Shown here piece after piece: positions 22,544 through 29,374 of a stretch of DNA of 33,721 nt. The notes beneath the pieces were generated by a model that ran no database searches, was not told where the DNA came from, and saw only the letters and a list, made by a program, of their open reading frames with translations. Source of the stretch: Streptomyces lushanensis (GTDB lineage Bacteria > Actinomycetota > Actinomycetes > Streptomycetales > Streptomycetaceae); the NCBI RefSeq assembly GCF_001700515.1, contig NZ_MAUD01000200.1:1-33721 (forward strand). The letters are read 5' to 3'. The position numbers and the translations under genes were made by a program. Numbering within the stretch: position 1 is the stretch's first letter; the number at the start of each line of letters is the position of its first letter.

Positions 22544-24073
22544 GTGTCCATTTCCCCACCAACGTGGTCGAAGGCCGACCTCGTGCCGCAGAAGGACGAA
22601 GAACAGCGACTGCGCGAACTCGGCTACCAGCCGGTACTCGCCCGCCGTATGGGCGGCTTCGGCAACTTCGCGATCAGCTTCTCCGTCATCTCCATCCTCT
22701 CCGGCTGCATGACGCTGTACGGCTTCGGCATGGGCGCCGGCGGCCCTTCGGTGATGCTCTGGGGCTGGGCGGGCGTCGGTCTCTTCGTCCTCTGCGTGGG
22801 CATGGCACTGGCCGAGGTCACCAGCGCGTACCCCACCTCGGGCGCGCTCTACTACATGGCCGACCGGCTGGGCGGACGCAAGTGGGGCTGGTACACCGGC
22901 TGGCTGAACCTGCTCGGACTGCTCGGCGCGATCGCGGGCATCGACTACGGCGCCGCGCTCTTCACCGGGGCCTTCCTGAATCTCCAGTTCGGGTTCGATC
23001 CCACGCCCGGCTGGACCATGGTCATATTCATGTGCATCCTGCTGCTGCACGCCGTCCTGAACCTGTTCGGCGTCCGGCTGGTCAGTGTGCTCAACTCGAT
23101 CAGCGTGTGGTGGCACCTGGCCGGTGTCGCGGTCATCGTCGGTGCCCTCGCGATCGTTCCCGACAGCCACCAGTCACCGTCGTTCGTCTTCACCGAGTTC
23201 GTCAATGAGACCGGCTGGGAGAATCCGCTCTACGTGGCGGCCATCGGTCTGCTGCTCGCGCAGTACACCTTCTCCGGGTACGACGCCTCCGCGCACCTGT
23301 CCGAGGAGACCTCCAACGCCTCGGTGTCGGCCGCGCGCGGTATCGTCCGCGCCATCTGGGTCTCCTGGATCGCCGGCTTCGCGCTGCTGGCCGGACTCAC
23401 CTTCGCGATCCAGGACTACGCGGGCACCCGGAACAGCGACACGGGCGTGCCGCCCGCGCAGATCCTGATCGACGCCCTCGGCACCAGCGGCGCCACCGCG
23501 CTGCTGCTGCTGGTGATCGTGGCGCAGCTCTTCTGCGGCAACGCGGAGGTCGCCGCCGCCAGCCGGATGGTGTTCGCCTTCAGCCGTGACAACGCCCTCC
23601 CGGGCTCGGCGCTCTGGCGCCGCGTCAGCAGCCGTACCCAGACGCCCGTTCCCGCGGTCTGGCTCTCCGTGATCGTCGCCTGCCTGCTGGCCGTGCCGTC
23701 CCTGTACTCCACGACCGCGTACGGCGCGGTGACGGCCATCAACGTCATCGGTATCACGCCCGCGTACGCCATCCCGATCTATCTGAAGCTGCGCGCGGGC
23801 AACCGCTTCGAGCCGGGGCCGTGGACGCTGGGCCGCTGGAGCAAGCCGATCGGCTGGATCGCGGTGGTGTGGGTGGCCGTGGTCACGGTGCTCTTCTGCC
23901 TGCCGCAGTCCAACCCGGTGACCGTCGACTCGATGAACTACGCCGTGATCGCCCTGGCCGTGGTGCTGGTCCTGGCCACCGTGTGGTGGTACGTGGCCCG
24001 CAGCTCGTACAGCACACCGCAGGCGTACGGCAACGCCCGCGAGCAGTCGGAGATCTCCGAGGGCATCGTCTGA
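22544..24073 (+). CDS. APC-family amino acid/choline permease
   Basis: A 509-residue membrane transporter with 12 predicted helices. The N-terminal block (RELGYQPVLARRMGGF, then NFAISFSVISILSGCMTLYG, about residues 26-60) and the following GGPSVMLWGW match the amino acid/choline transporter (ACT) branch of the APC superfamily, whose members import GABA, choline, ethanolamine or other amines. SGYDASAHLSEETSNAS (about 244-260) is the conserved loop of helix 6-7. GGAGG at 22531-22535 lies 8 bases before GTG 22544. There is no catabolic gene next to it, so the substrate stays open. A very strong terminator follows at 24091-24139. Confidence 0.92.
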   Translation: MSISPPTWSKADLVPQKDEEQRLRELGYQPVLARRMGGFGNFAISFSVISILSGCMTLYGFGMGAGGPSVMLWGWAGVGLFVLCVGMALAEVTSAYPTSGALYYMADRLGGRKWGWYTGWLNLLGLLGAIAGIDYGAALFTGAFLNLQFGFDPTPGWTMVIFMCILLLHAVLNLFGVRLVSVLNSISVWWHLAGVAVIVGALAIVPDSHQSPSFVFTEFVNETGWENPLYVAAIGLLLAQYTFSGYDASAHLSEETSNASVSAARGIVRAIWVSWIAGFALLAGLTFAIQDYAGTRNSDTGVPPAQILIDALGTSGATALLLLVIVAQLFCGNAEVAAASRMVFAFSRDNALPGSALWRRVSSRTQTPVPAVWLSVIVACLLAVPSLYSTTAYGAVTAINVIGITPAYAIPIYLKLRAGNRFEPGPWTLGRWSKPIGWIAVVWVAVVTVLFCLPQSNPVTVDSMNYAVIALAVVLVLATVWWYVARSSYSTPQAYGNAREQSEISEGIV

Positions 24074-24090
24074 GCGCGGACGGACCCCTG

Positions 24091-24139
24091 ACGGGGGGTG
24101 GTGTGCGGCGGGGGCCTCCCGCCGTGCACCACCCCCCGT
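24091..24139. terminator. Strong bidirectional hairpin
   Basis: A stem of about 22 bp (ACGGGGGGTGGTG...CACCACCCCCCGT) with a two-base mismatch and a short loop, 17 bp after the permease stop. It separates the permease from the convergent chitosanase gene. Confidence 0.8.
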
Positions 24140-24176
24140 TCCGCTGTCAGCCTGCCCGCCCGTCGGCCATCTGAGC

Positions 24177-24212
24177 CTGTTGGCCCTGCTGGCCCTGTCG
24201 GCTCTGCCGGCC
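24177..24212. repeat. Four 9-bp tandem repeats after the chitosanase stop
   Basis: Units CTGTTGGCC, CTGCTGGCC, CTGTCGGCT and CTGCCGGCC on the plus strand. Read on the minus strand in the chitosanase frame, just past its TGA, they encode GRQSRQGQQGQQ and the frame stays open to another TGA at 24147-24149. Confidence 0.7.
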
Positions 24213-24221
24213 GGTTCGCCG

Positions 24222-25040
24222 TCAGTTCTCCAGCAGGAACTGCCTCGCGAGTTCCTCGCCCTGGAGCGCCGCGCCGTCCCGGTCCTCCAGGGACGCGACC
24301 TCCGAGTTCTTGAAGAGGATGTAGGTCACGCCCGCACCGGTGCCGCCGCCGTACGGGTCGGCCGAGATACCCAGCCCGCGGGCGGTCGCGAGCGATCCCT
24401 CACCGATGATCCCGGGCGGCCCGGTGTCCCCGACGACGGCGTACTGGATCCGGTCGCCGTGGATGACCGCCGCGACGGACCCGCCGCGGATGCCCGACGA
24501 GCGGTAGTTCCAGATGGCGCTGGGCGTCGGTACGACGATGTAGGGAGTCTCCTTGGCGTTGAGCGCCCTGCCGCTGGACTCCGTGTAGGCCGTCATGCTC
24601 TGGAAGTAGGGATCGGTCCTGGTGTTGCAACGGTCCGTCACCTGGCCGTCGCAGTCGATGTCCATGTCGGCCTTCCAGAACACGGCACCGTTCGCGTCAC
24701 AGACGGGAATCGCCGTGGGAGCGCTCTCGCGGGCGCGGTAGAGGCCGTTGGAGATCTGCTGGCAGTGGCTGACCTTGGAGAGCAGCGCCTCCGCGGTGAC
24801 CGGTCCTCCCTCGGTGGCCGGTCCGCCTCCGGCCGGCGGTCTTCGGGCGGGGGGCGGCGGTCCCGCCGCGGGCCTGTCGGCCGGCGGTCCCGGGACTCCT
24901 TGGCGTGGGCGCTCGGCCCGTGGGAGGGAAGGCGGCTCGTCGGTGGACTGGGCCAGGGCGGGGAGCACGGTGATGGGGACTGCCGCGGCGGCCAGCAGGG
25001 CCGAACCGACGGCGATGAGGACATAGGTGCGAGGGTGCAC
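24222..25040 (-). CDS. Secreted GH75 family chitosanase
   Basis: A 272-residue exported enzyme predicted to cut chitosan internally. The signal peptide covers about residues 1-31 (hydrophobic core to LPALA). A proline-rich linker (about 35-80) leads to the catalytic domain (about 83-272). Family 75 features are ADMDIDCDGQVTDRC (about 124-138), TDPYFQSMTAYTESSGRALNAKETPYIVVP (about 142-171) and GDTGPPGIIGEGS, in which Asp205 and Glu214 are nine residues apart like the catalytic Asp/Glu pair of fungal GH75 enzymes. GTG 25040 has AGGAAGGG about 11 bases upstream, a little far. The stop is followed in frame by a repeat-coded extension (see 24177-24212). Chitosan use fits a soil saprophyte. Confidence 0.85.
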   Translation of the reverse strand: MHPRTYVLIAVGSALLAAAAVPITVLPALAQSTDEPPSLPRAERPRQGVPGPPADRPAAGPPPPARRPPAGGGPATEGGPVTAEALLSKVSHCQQISNGLYRARESAPTAIPVCDANGAVFWKADMDIDCDGQVTDRCNTRTDPYFQSMTAYTESSGRALNAKETPYIVVPTPSAIWNYRSSGIRGGSVAAVIHGDRIQYAVVGDTGPPGIIGEGSLATARGLGISADPYGGGTGAGVTYILFKNSEVASLEDRDGAALQGEELARQFLLEN

Positions 25041-25085
25041 GGGGGATGATGCCCTTCCTGGTTCCTGGACTGGGTGGCGGGGCCC

Positions 25086-25145
25086 CGACGGCTCCTGGGC
25101 GGTTCCTTGGACGGCTCCTCGGACGGTTCCTTGGACGGCTTCGGG
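25086..25145. repeat. Five 12-bp tandem repeats between chitosanase and NUDIX genes
   Basis: Five units of the type GACGGYTCCTYG run head to tail at 25086-25145, starting 46 bp upstream of the chitosanase start and ending 12 bp after the NUDIX stop. The two colour variants (GGCTCCT and GGTTCCT) alternate, so the higher-order unit is 24 bp. Confidence 0.75.
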
Positions 25146-25157
25146 GCAGCGAGCGCT

Positions 25158-25652
25158 CTAGCGCCCGGACGGAGACGGACGGCGGTCGTCGCCTATGCAC
25201 TCGTCCAGTCGTTCGAGGAACACTCGCTGTCCCGTTACCAGCGGTTCCACGGCGTCCCGCAAAAGGAACCAGCCGACCCGGTCCAGCTCGGGGAACTCAC
25301 GCACCACACCCGACCCTCCGGGCCACTCCATGGTGAAGGTGCCGAAGACGGCCGCCGCGGGGTCCAGATCACCCTCGACAGCCCAGGCGGTGACGGTCTT
25401 GCCACCCTTTTGGCGGACTTCGCCGAGGGGGGTCCAGGGCCCCTCGGGCACGGGCAGTCCCAGCTCCTCCTGGAACTCCCTGCGGGCCGCGTCCTCGGGC
25501 CGTTCCGCCGATCCGTACTCACCCTTGGGGATGGTCCAGGCGGCGGTATCGCGGCCCGACCAGTACGGTCCGCCCATGTGTCCGAGAAGCACTTCGAGAC
25601 CGGTGTCCATGACCCGGTACAGGAGGAGGCCCGCGCTTCGTTCGCCCGACAT
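25158..25652 (-). CDS. NUDIX hydrolase
   Basis: A 164-residue NUDIX domain protein. The box GEYGSAERPEDAARREFQEELGL (about 51-73) fits GX5EX7REUXEEXGU exactly, so it should cleave a nucleoside diphosphate linked to another group in a magnesium-dependent way. SAGLLLYRVMDTGLEVLLGHMGGPYWSGRDTAAWTIPKG (start of the domain) is typical of the NUDIX group near diadenosine-polyphosphate and (d)NTP hydrolases. ATG 25652 (MSGERSAG) begins just before the domain; the frame continues upstream in arginine/proline-rich sequence that looks non-coding. No good ribosome-binding site is visible. Confidence 0.9.
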   Translation of the reverse strand: MSGERSAGLLLYRVMDTGLEVLLGHMGGPYWSGRDTAAWTIPKGEYGSAERPEDAARREFQEELGLPVPEGPWTPLGEVRQKGGKTVTAWAVEGDLDPAAAVFGTFTMEWPGGSGVVREFPELDRVGWFLLRDAVEPLVTGQRVFLERLDECIGDDRRPSPSGR

Positions 25653-25820
25653 GCCGTCAAGTCTGGGCGGGGGCGCGAAGCGTCGCCATTCGCGCGCCGG
25701 GGGAGTGCGCCGCCCTCGGCGGGGCTGATCCGTACGCCCGGCCGGGAAGGCCAGGGCTTTGGCGCGGGCTGACACGCCGGAGCATTGCGGTGATACCGCC
25801 GAGCCGATCGTATGAACGGT

Positions 25821-25871
25821 TGCGCCGTACGGCGCAGGGCCCGGCCTCCGTGGGGGGAGACCGGGCCCCTG
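25821..25871 (-). terminator. Palindrome and hairpin after the beta-helix gene
   Basis: A perfect 16-bp palindrome TGCGCCGTACGGCGCA (25821-25836) is joined to a long stem in which CAGGGCCCGG pairs with CCGGGCCC-CTG, with an inner CTCC/GGAG pair (25835-25871). It lies 43 bp after the stop of the beta-helix gene and is a likely terminator. Confidence 0.6.
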
Positions 25872-25913
25872 TGTGCTGGGGGATCGGCGCGGGTTACGGG
25901 GCCGACCGGGGCT

Positions 25914-28109
25914 TTACGGGAACGAGGTGATGGTCGAGGGGACCGTCGACGTTCCCGAGGTCGGCGACCCCGTGTTGTTGATGACGTGGTTGTACTGGCC
26001 CATGCCACCGAGGGAGACGACCAGCAGATCGTGGAACTTCACACCGGGTTTCACCGGTGCCTGGAATCCATGGTCCTGCTGGATGTTCGGGTCCGAGGTG
26101 TAGTTGCAGTAACTGCCCAGACCCCAGCCCTCGTGGTTGTTGACGGAGTCGGCGACCTTGTAGGCGGCGTACCCCTTGATGCTGCCGTTCTGGATCGAGG
26201 CCTGGTTCGGCGCGTCGTACGCCTTCTCGTTCTGGAAGAAGATCGTCCTGCCGTTCTCGCCGTTCCACTCCACGTCGTACTTGTTGAAGTGTTCGACGAA
26301 GAGGCCGGTCGCGAGGACGTCGTCACCATTGACCCGCACGCCGTAGTCCGCGCGGTTGGTCTCCCAGCCGACGCCGGCGCCGTGGTCGGCACGCCAGACC
26401 CAGGTGTGGTCGATGATGGTGTCGTCACTGTTGATCACCATGCTGGTGGTCGCCTTGCCGGGGCCCGCTCCACCGATCCGGATGAAGACGTCCTGGACCG
26501 TGGTCGGGTTCGCGGAGTGGTCCGTGGCCGCGCCCTGCGGTCCGACCTCCAGCAGCGTGGGGGAGTTCACCGGACCGGCGTCGATCAGGAAGCCGGCCAG
26601 CTTCACTCCGTCCACATCGGCGACCTTCATCGCGGTCACGCCGTTGTCCGGGATGATCGTGGCGAGGCCCAGACCGAGGACGACGGTGTTCGCGCGGGTC
26701 ACGTTGATGGTCTGGTTGAGGTGGTAGACACCGGGCGTGAACAGGAGGTTGAGCCCCTGGGCCAGCGCCTGGTTGATCGTCGCCGCGGTCGCGCCCGGCT
26801 TGACGACGTAGAACTGGTCGAGCGGCAGGGACTGGCCCTGCGGAGCGCCGTTGCCCCACGTGGTGCCACGCGCGTTGGTGCGCTTGGCGGGGACGAACAC
26901 CTTGTACGCGTTGCCGTCGAGGTACAGGAACGGCTTCTCGCGGGAGACCGGCGTGTTGGCCAGCGTGGTGTACGGCGGGTTCGGGAAGCTCTGCGCGGGC
27001 GCGCCCTCGACACCGGAGAACACCATGTTCCAGACGCCATTGGTCCAGCCGCCGACGGAGCTGTCACGGGTGTACCACTGCTGCTGGGAGTACGGGCCGA
27101 CGGTGCCGTCGATCTTGCTGTCGGCGATGTAGCCGCCACTGGCCCAGCCGTAGCCGTTGGGCGCGAGGTTGAGCCCGCCCTTGACGTGCATCCGGCGGAA
27201 CGGCGCGGCCTGGGCGACCGCCCAGCGGTTGGTGCCGCTGACCGGGTTGAGTGCGAGGTTCTCGGCGGAGCGCCAGAAGTTCTGCGTGGCGTTTCCGTTG
27301 AACCATCCGGCGTCCACGGTCACATCACCGTTGAAGGTGGTGTCGTCGGGCGACAGACCGAGACCCGAGATCGAGGTGTAGAAGCCGAGTTGGGCGTTGA
27401 TGTTGCTGTACGTGCCCGGCTTGAACAGGAACTGGTAGCGGCCGGTGCCGAACTGGTCGGCCTCCTGGCGCTTGAAGACCTCGTCGAGCCTGCCCTGGAT
27501 GTTCGGCGTCGACGGGTCGAAGACGATGACGTTGGGGCCGAGGTCACCGCCGCCGGGGATCGGGTCGCCGGTGCCGCCCGAGGTGCCGCCGAAGATCTGG
27601 AACTCCCAGAGGGAGTAACCCCATTGGGTGGCCCGCTGGGTGCCCGTCAGCCGTACGAAGCGGGCGGTGCCCGAGACATTGAGCGTCTCCGTGCCACCGG
27701 GGCTGGTGGTGGTGGAGTACGCCTGCGTCCAGCCGTCGGTGCCGTTGGGCGAGAACTCGATCTTGTACGCCTTGGCGTACGCGGTCTCCCAGTTCAGCAC
27801 GATCTGGCTGACCGCGACGCTGGAGCCGAGGTCGATCTGGATCCACTGCGGGTCGGACGCGGCACTCGACCAGCGGGTCCCGGTGTTGCCGTCGTTGGCG
27901 CCGGTGGCGGGCGTGCCGCCGTTCTCCACGCTGGAGGCCGTCACCGGCTTGCCCTGGGAGAGGAGGGTGGGCGCGGCCTGGGCGGAGGTGCTGGGAATGA
28001 GAAGCAGCAGCGAGGCGATCAGAGTGGCCGCGATCGAGGCGGCCAGTCCTCGCCGACGGCCCGGAGCGGATCTCCGGAACACCGGTGAAGTGAGCGGAGG
28101 AGCGTGCAT
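25914..28109 (-). CDS. Secreted F5/8C (CBM32-like) plus beta-helix protein
   Basis: A 731-residue exported protein. A signal peptide (about 1-46, ending TSAQA-APT) follows a basic, arginine-rich start. Residues about 48-176 form a coagulation factor 5/8 type C / CBM32 carbohydrate-binding domain (SQGKPVTASSVENGG, WIQIDLGSSVAVSQIVLNWE, ARFVRLTG, WEFQIFG). A glycine-rich linker leads to a large right-handed beta-helix (about 195-731), with repeats such as GKPFLY-type strands, SMVINSDDTIIDHTWVWRADHG and GVRVNGDDVLATGLFVEHF. The fold suggests a polysaccharide hydrolase or lyase (GH55/GH87-like), but no catalytic set is certain. Databases may call such proteins adenylyl cyclase, which the sequence does not support. 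GGAGA lies 7 bases before ATG 28109. Confidence 0.82.
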   Translation of the reverse strand: MHAPPLTSPVFRRSAPGRRRGLAASIAATLIASLLLLIPSTSAQAAPTLLSQGKPVTASSVENGGTPATGANDGNTGTRWSSAASDPQWIQIDLGSSVAVSQIVLNWETAYAKAYKIEFSPNGTDGWTQAYSTTTSPGGTETLNVSGTARFVRLTGTQRATQWGYSLWEFQIFGGTSGGTGDPIPGGGDLGPNVIVFDPSTPNIQGRLDEVFKRQEADQFGTGRYQFLFKPGTYSNINAQLGFYTSISGLGLSPDDTTFNGDVTVDAGWFNGNATQNFWRSAENLALNPVSGTNRWAVAQAAPFRRMHVKGGLNLAPNGYGWASGGYIADSKIDGTVGPYSQQQWYTRDSSVGGWTNGVWNMVFSGVEGAPAQSFPNPPYTTLANTPVSREKPFLYLDGNAYKVFVPAKRTNARGTTWGNGAPQGQSLPLDQFYVVKPGATAATINQALAQGLNLLFTPGVYHLNQTINVTRANTVVLGLGLATIIPDNGVTAMKVADVDGVKLAGFLIDAGPVNSPTLLEVGPQGAATDHSANPTTVQDVFIRIGGAGPGKATTSMVINSDDTIIDHTWVWRADHGAGVGWETNRADYGVRVNGDDVLATGLFVEHFNKYDVEWNGENGRTIFFQNEKAYDAPNQASIQNGSIKGYAAYKVADSVNNHEGWGLGSYCNYTSDPNIQQDHGFQAPVKPGVKFHDLLVVSLGGMGQYNHVINNTGSPTSGTSTVPSTITSFP

Positions 28110-28163
28110 GGGCAGGTCTCCTGAGTCATCGGACAACGGGCGGGCGGAGCGTGAGGGCAACCG

Positions 28164-28175
28164 GAGAGCGCTCTC
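28164..28175. promoter_or_regulatory. LacI-family type operator (GAGAGCGCTCTC)
   Basis: A perfect 12-bp palindrome with a central CGCG-type GCGC, 55 bp upstream of the beta-helix gene. Actinomycete LacI regulators of polysaccharide genes (CebR, CelR type) bind similar sites of the form GGGAGCGCTCCC. It lies just after the predicted transcription start, where a repressor would block the polymerase. The regulator gene is not in the window. Confidence 0.65.
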
Positions 28176-28187
28176 TCGGTAGGGGAG

Positions 28188-28216
28188 ATGCTTCTCTCGT
28201 GTTTCGGACACGTCAA
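28188..28216 (-). promoter_or_regulatory. Promoter of the beta-helix gene
   Basis: On the minus strand TTGACG (28216-28211), a 17-base spacer and AAGCAT (28193-28188) give a vegetative-type promoter. Transcription would start near 28180, so the LacI-type palindrome at 28164-28175 would lie at about +5 to +16. Confidence 0.5.
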
Positions 28217-28381
28217 GAGTTGTGCACGAAGCCGCCAAGGTTGGTTCTCGTGCCGACAACAAATAACGGACGGGACGCGGCGATTGTCGGACTTTGCGCG
28301 GTGTCCGGGGTGTGATGGAGAGGTGTCGTTTCAGAATCTGACGGCGGGTGCGAGCGCCTGAAACATCGTCACGGCATCTCG

Positions 28382-29122
28382 CTACGAGGTCGCGGCGGCA
28401 TCATCCGTGTTCGCCACCCGCTCCAGCCACTCGGACAGCAGCGCGTTCTCGGCGGCGGTCAGGGCCGGCGGCGGGGACTGGCGCAGCAGCGCACCGAGCC
28501 GGGCCGCGGCGACCGGAGTCCCGGCGGCGGATCCGCCGGGAGCGGCGGACGCGCCGTCGGGGGCGTGGCCGTCCATCGCGCCGGAGGTGAGTACGGCGGC
28601 GTGCACCGCGTCGCGGACCCGCCGGGACATGTCGGGATCGGTGAAGGTGGCGGGCCGGGACACCAGCATCAGCGCCACACCGACATTGGCCGACATGACC
28701 ATCCGGGCGGCGAGCTCCGGGGAGATCCGCAGCAGTCCCCGGGCCGCCGCGCGTTCCAGATCGCGGGTGAGGATCCGGTGCGACTCCAGGGCCGAGGCGG
28801 GCGGCTTGCGCATCGAGGGTGAGTTCATCAGCCGGTACAGATTCGGGTTCGCCAGTGCGAACGCGACATGGGTGTCCCAGCCGTCGCGCAGGGCCCGGAT
28901 CGGGTCGGTGCCCGGCTCATGGGGCCGCTTGGCCGCCAGATAGGCGTCGAATCCATGGTCGACGACGGCGGAGAGGAGCCCCTCCTTGTCACCGAACTGC
29001 CGGTAGAGCACCGGCGCGCCGACCTGGGCGGCCTCACAGACCGCTCGCGTGGAGATGTCCCCGTTCGGCGACTTCGCCAGCAGCTCGGCGGCCACCTCCA
29101 GAATGCGCGTGCGCGTGCTCAT
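28382..29122 (-). CDS. TetR-family transcriptional regulator
   Basis: A 246-residue TetR-type repressor. The N-terminal helix-turn-helix (residues 1-50: TRTRILEVAAELLAKSPNGDISTRAVCEAAQVGAPVLYRQFGDKEGLLSAVVDHGF) has the typical LYRQFGDKEGLL recognition helix. The ligand-binding domain (about 60-195) is helical (DPIRALRDGWDTHVAFALANPNLYRLMN), and a glycine/alanine linker and short C-terminal helix follow. The ligand and targets are unknown. It is divergent from the SpoIIE-type phosphatase, with 252 bp between starts, where GTAACG/CGTTAC (29146-29181) flanks an 8-bp TACATGTA palindrome. The beta-helix gene lies downstream with its own promoter. Confidence 0.9.
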   Translation of the reverse strand: MSTRTRILEVAAELLAKSPNGDISTRAVCEAAQVGAPVLYRQFGDKEGLLSAVVDHGFDAYLAAKRPHEPGTDPIRALRDGWDTHVAFALANPNLYRLMNSPSMRKPPASALESHRILTRDLERAAARGLLRISPELAARMVMSANVGVALMLVSRPATFTDPDMSRRVRDAVHAAVLTSGAMDGHAPDGASAAPGGSAAGTPVAAARLGALLRQSPPPALTAAENALLSEWLERVANTDDAAATS

Positions 29123-29272
29123 GAGAGGGATGCTACCAACAAGGAGTAACGCTGCTCATGCGTACATGTATTCATCGTTACGCCCTGGTCGCGGCCCGTT
29201 TCCGCCCCCCTTGCCCGCCCGTCGGCGGTGGGCGCGGTGTTCCTTGGCGGCTCCGAAGCGTGATCGGGGCCA

Positions 29273-29301
29273 TTGCGGTGATTTGCCGGGAAAGTTAGGC
29301 T
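29273..29301 (+). promoter_or_regulatory. Promoter of the SpoIIE-type phosphatase gene
   Basis: TTGCGG (29273-29278), a 17-base spacer and TAGGCT (29296-29301) fit a housekeeping sigma promoter. Transcription would start near 29308, about 67 bases before the ATG. Confidence 0.5.
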
Positions 29302-29374
29302 ACATGCTTGGACGGACAAGTCCTGGCGACCGGGTGACCGACGGGGTTCCGGGCCCATCTCCGGAGCGGGGCGC

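Noticed and set aside
25086..25145. CRISPR array
   Set aside because: The units are 12 bp and contiguous with no spacers, and no cas gene is present. It is a simple tandem repeat.
25812..28088. 758-codon open frame on the plus strand over the beta-helix gene
   Set aside because: It mirrors the minus-strand gene, is rich in valine/arginine/glycine with no known domain, and has no ribosome-binding site. The minus frame has a signal peptide and an F5/8C domain.
28328..28364. GTTTCAG/CTGAAAC inverted repeat as a terminator of the TetR gene
   Set aside because: The 7-bp arms are 23 bases apart and the loop is large. It may be an operator, but nothing supports either role firmly.
29290..29301. 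Iron-box-like TTAGGCTA before the phosphatase gene
   Set aside because: Only half of the expected 19-bp inverted repeat is present. The sequence is better explained as a -10 box (TAGGCT).
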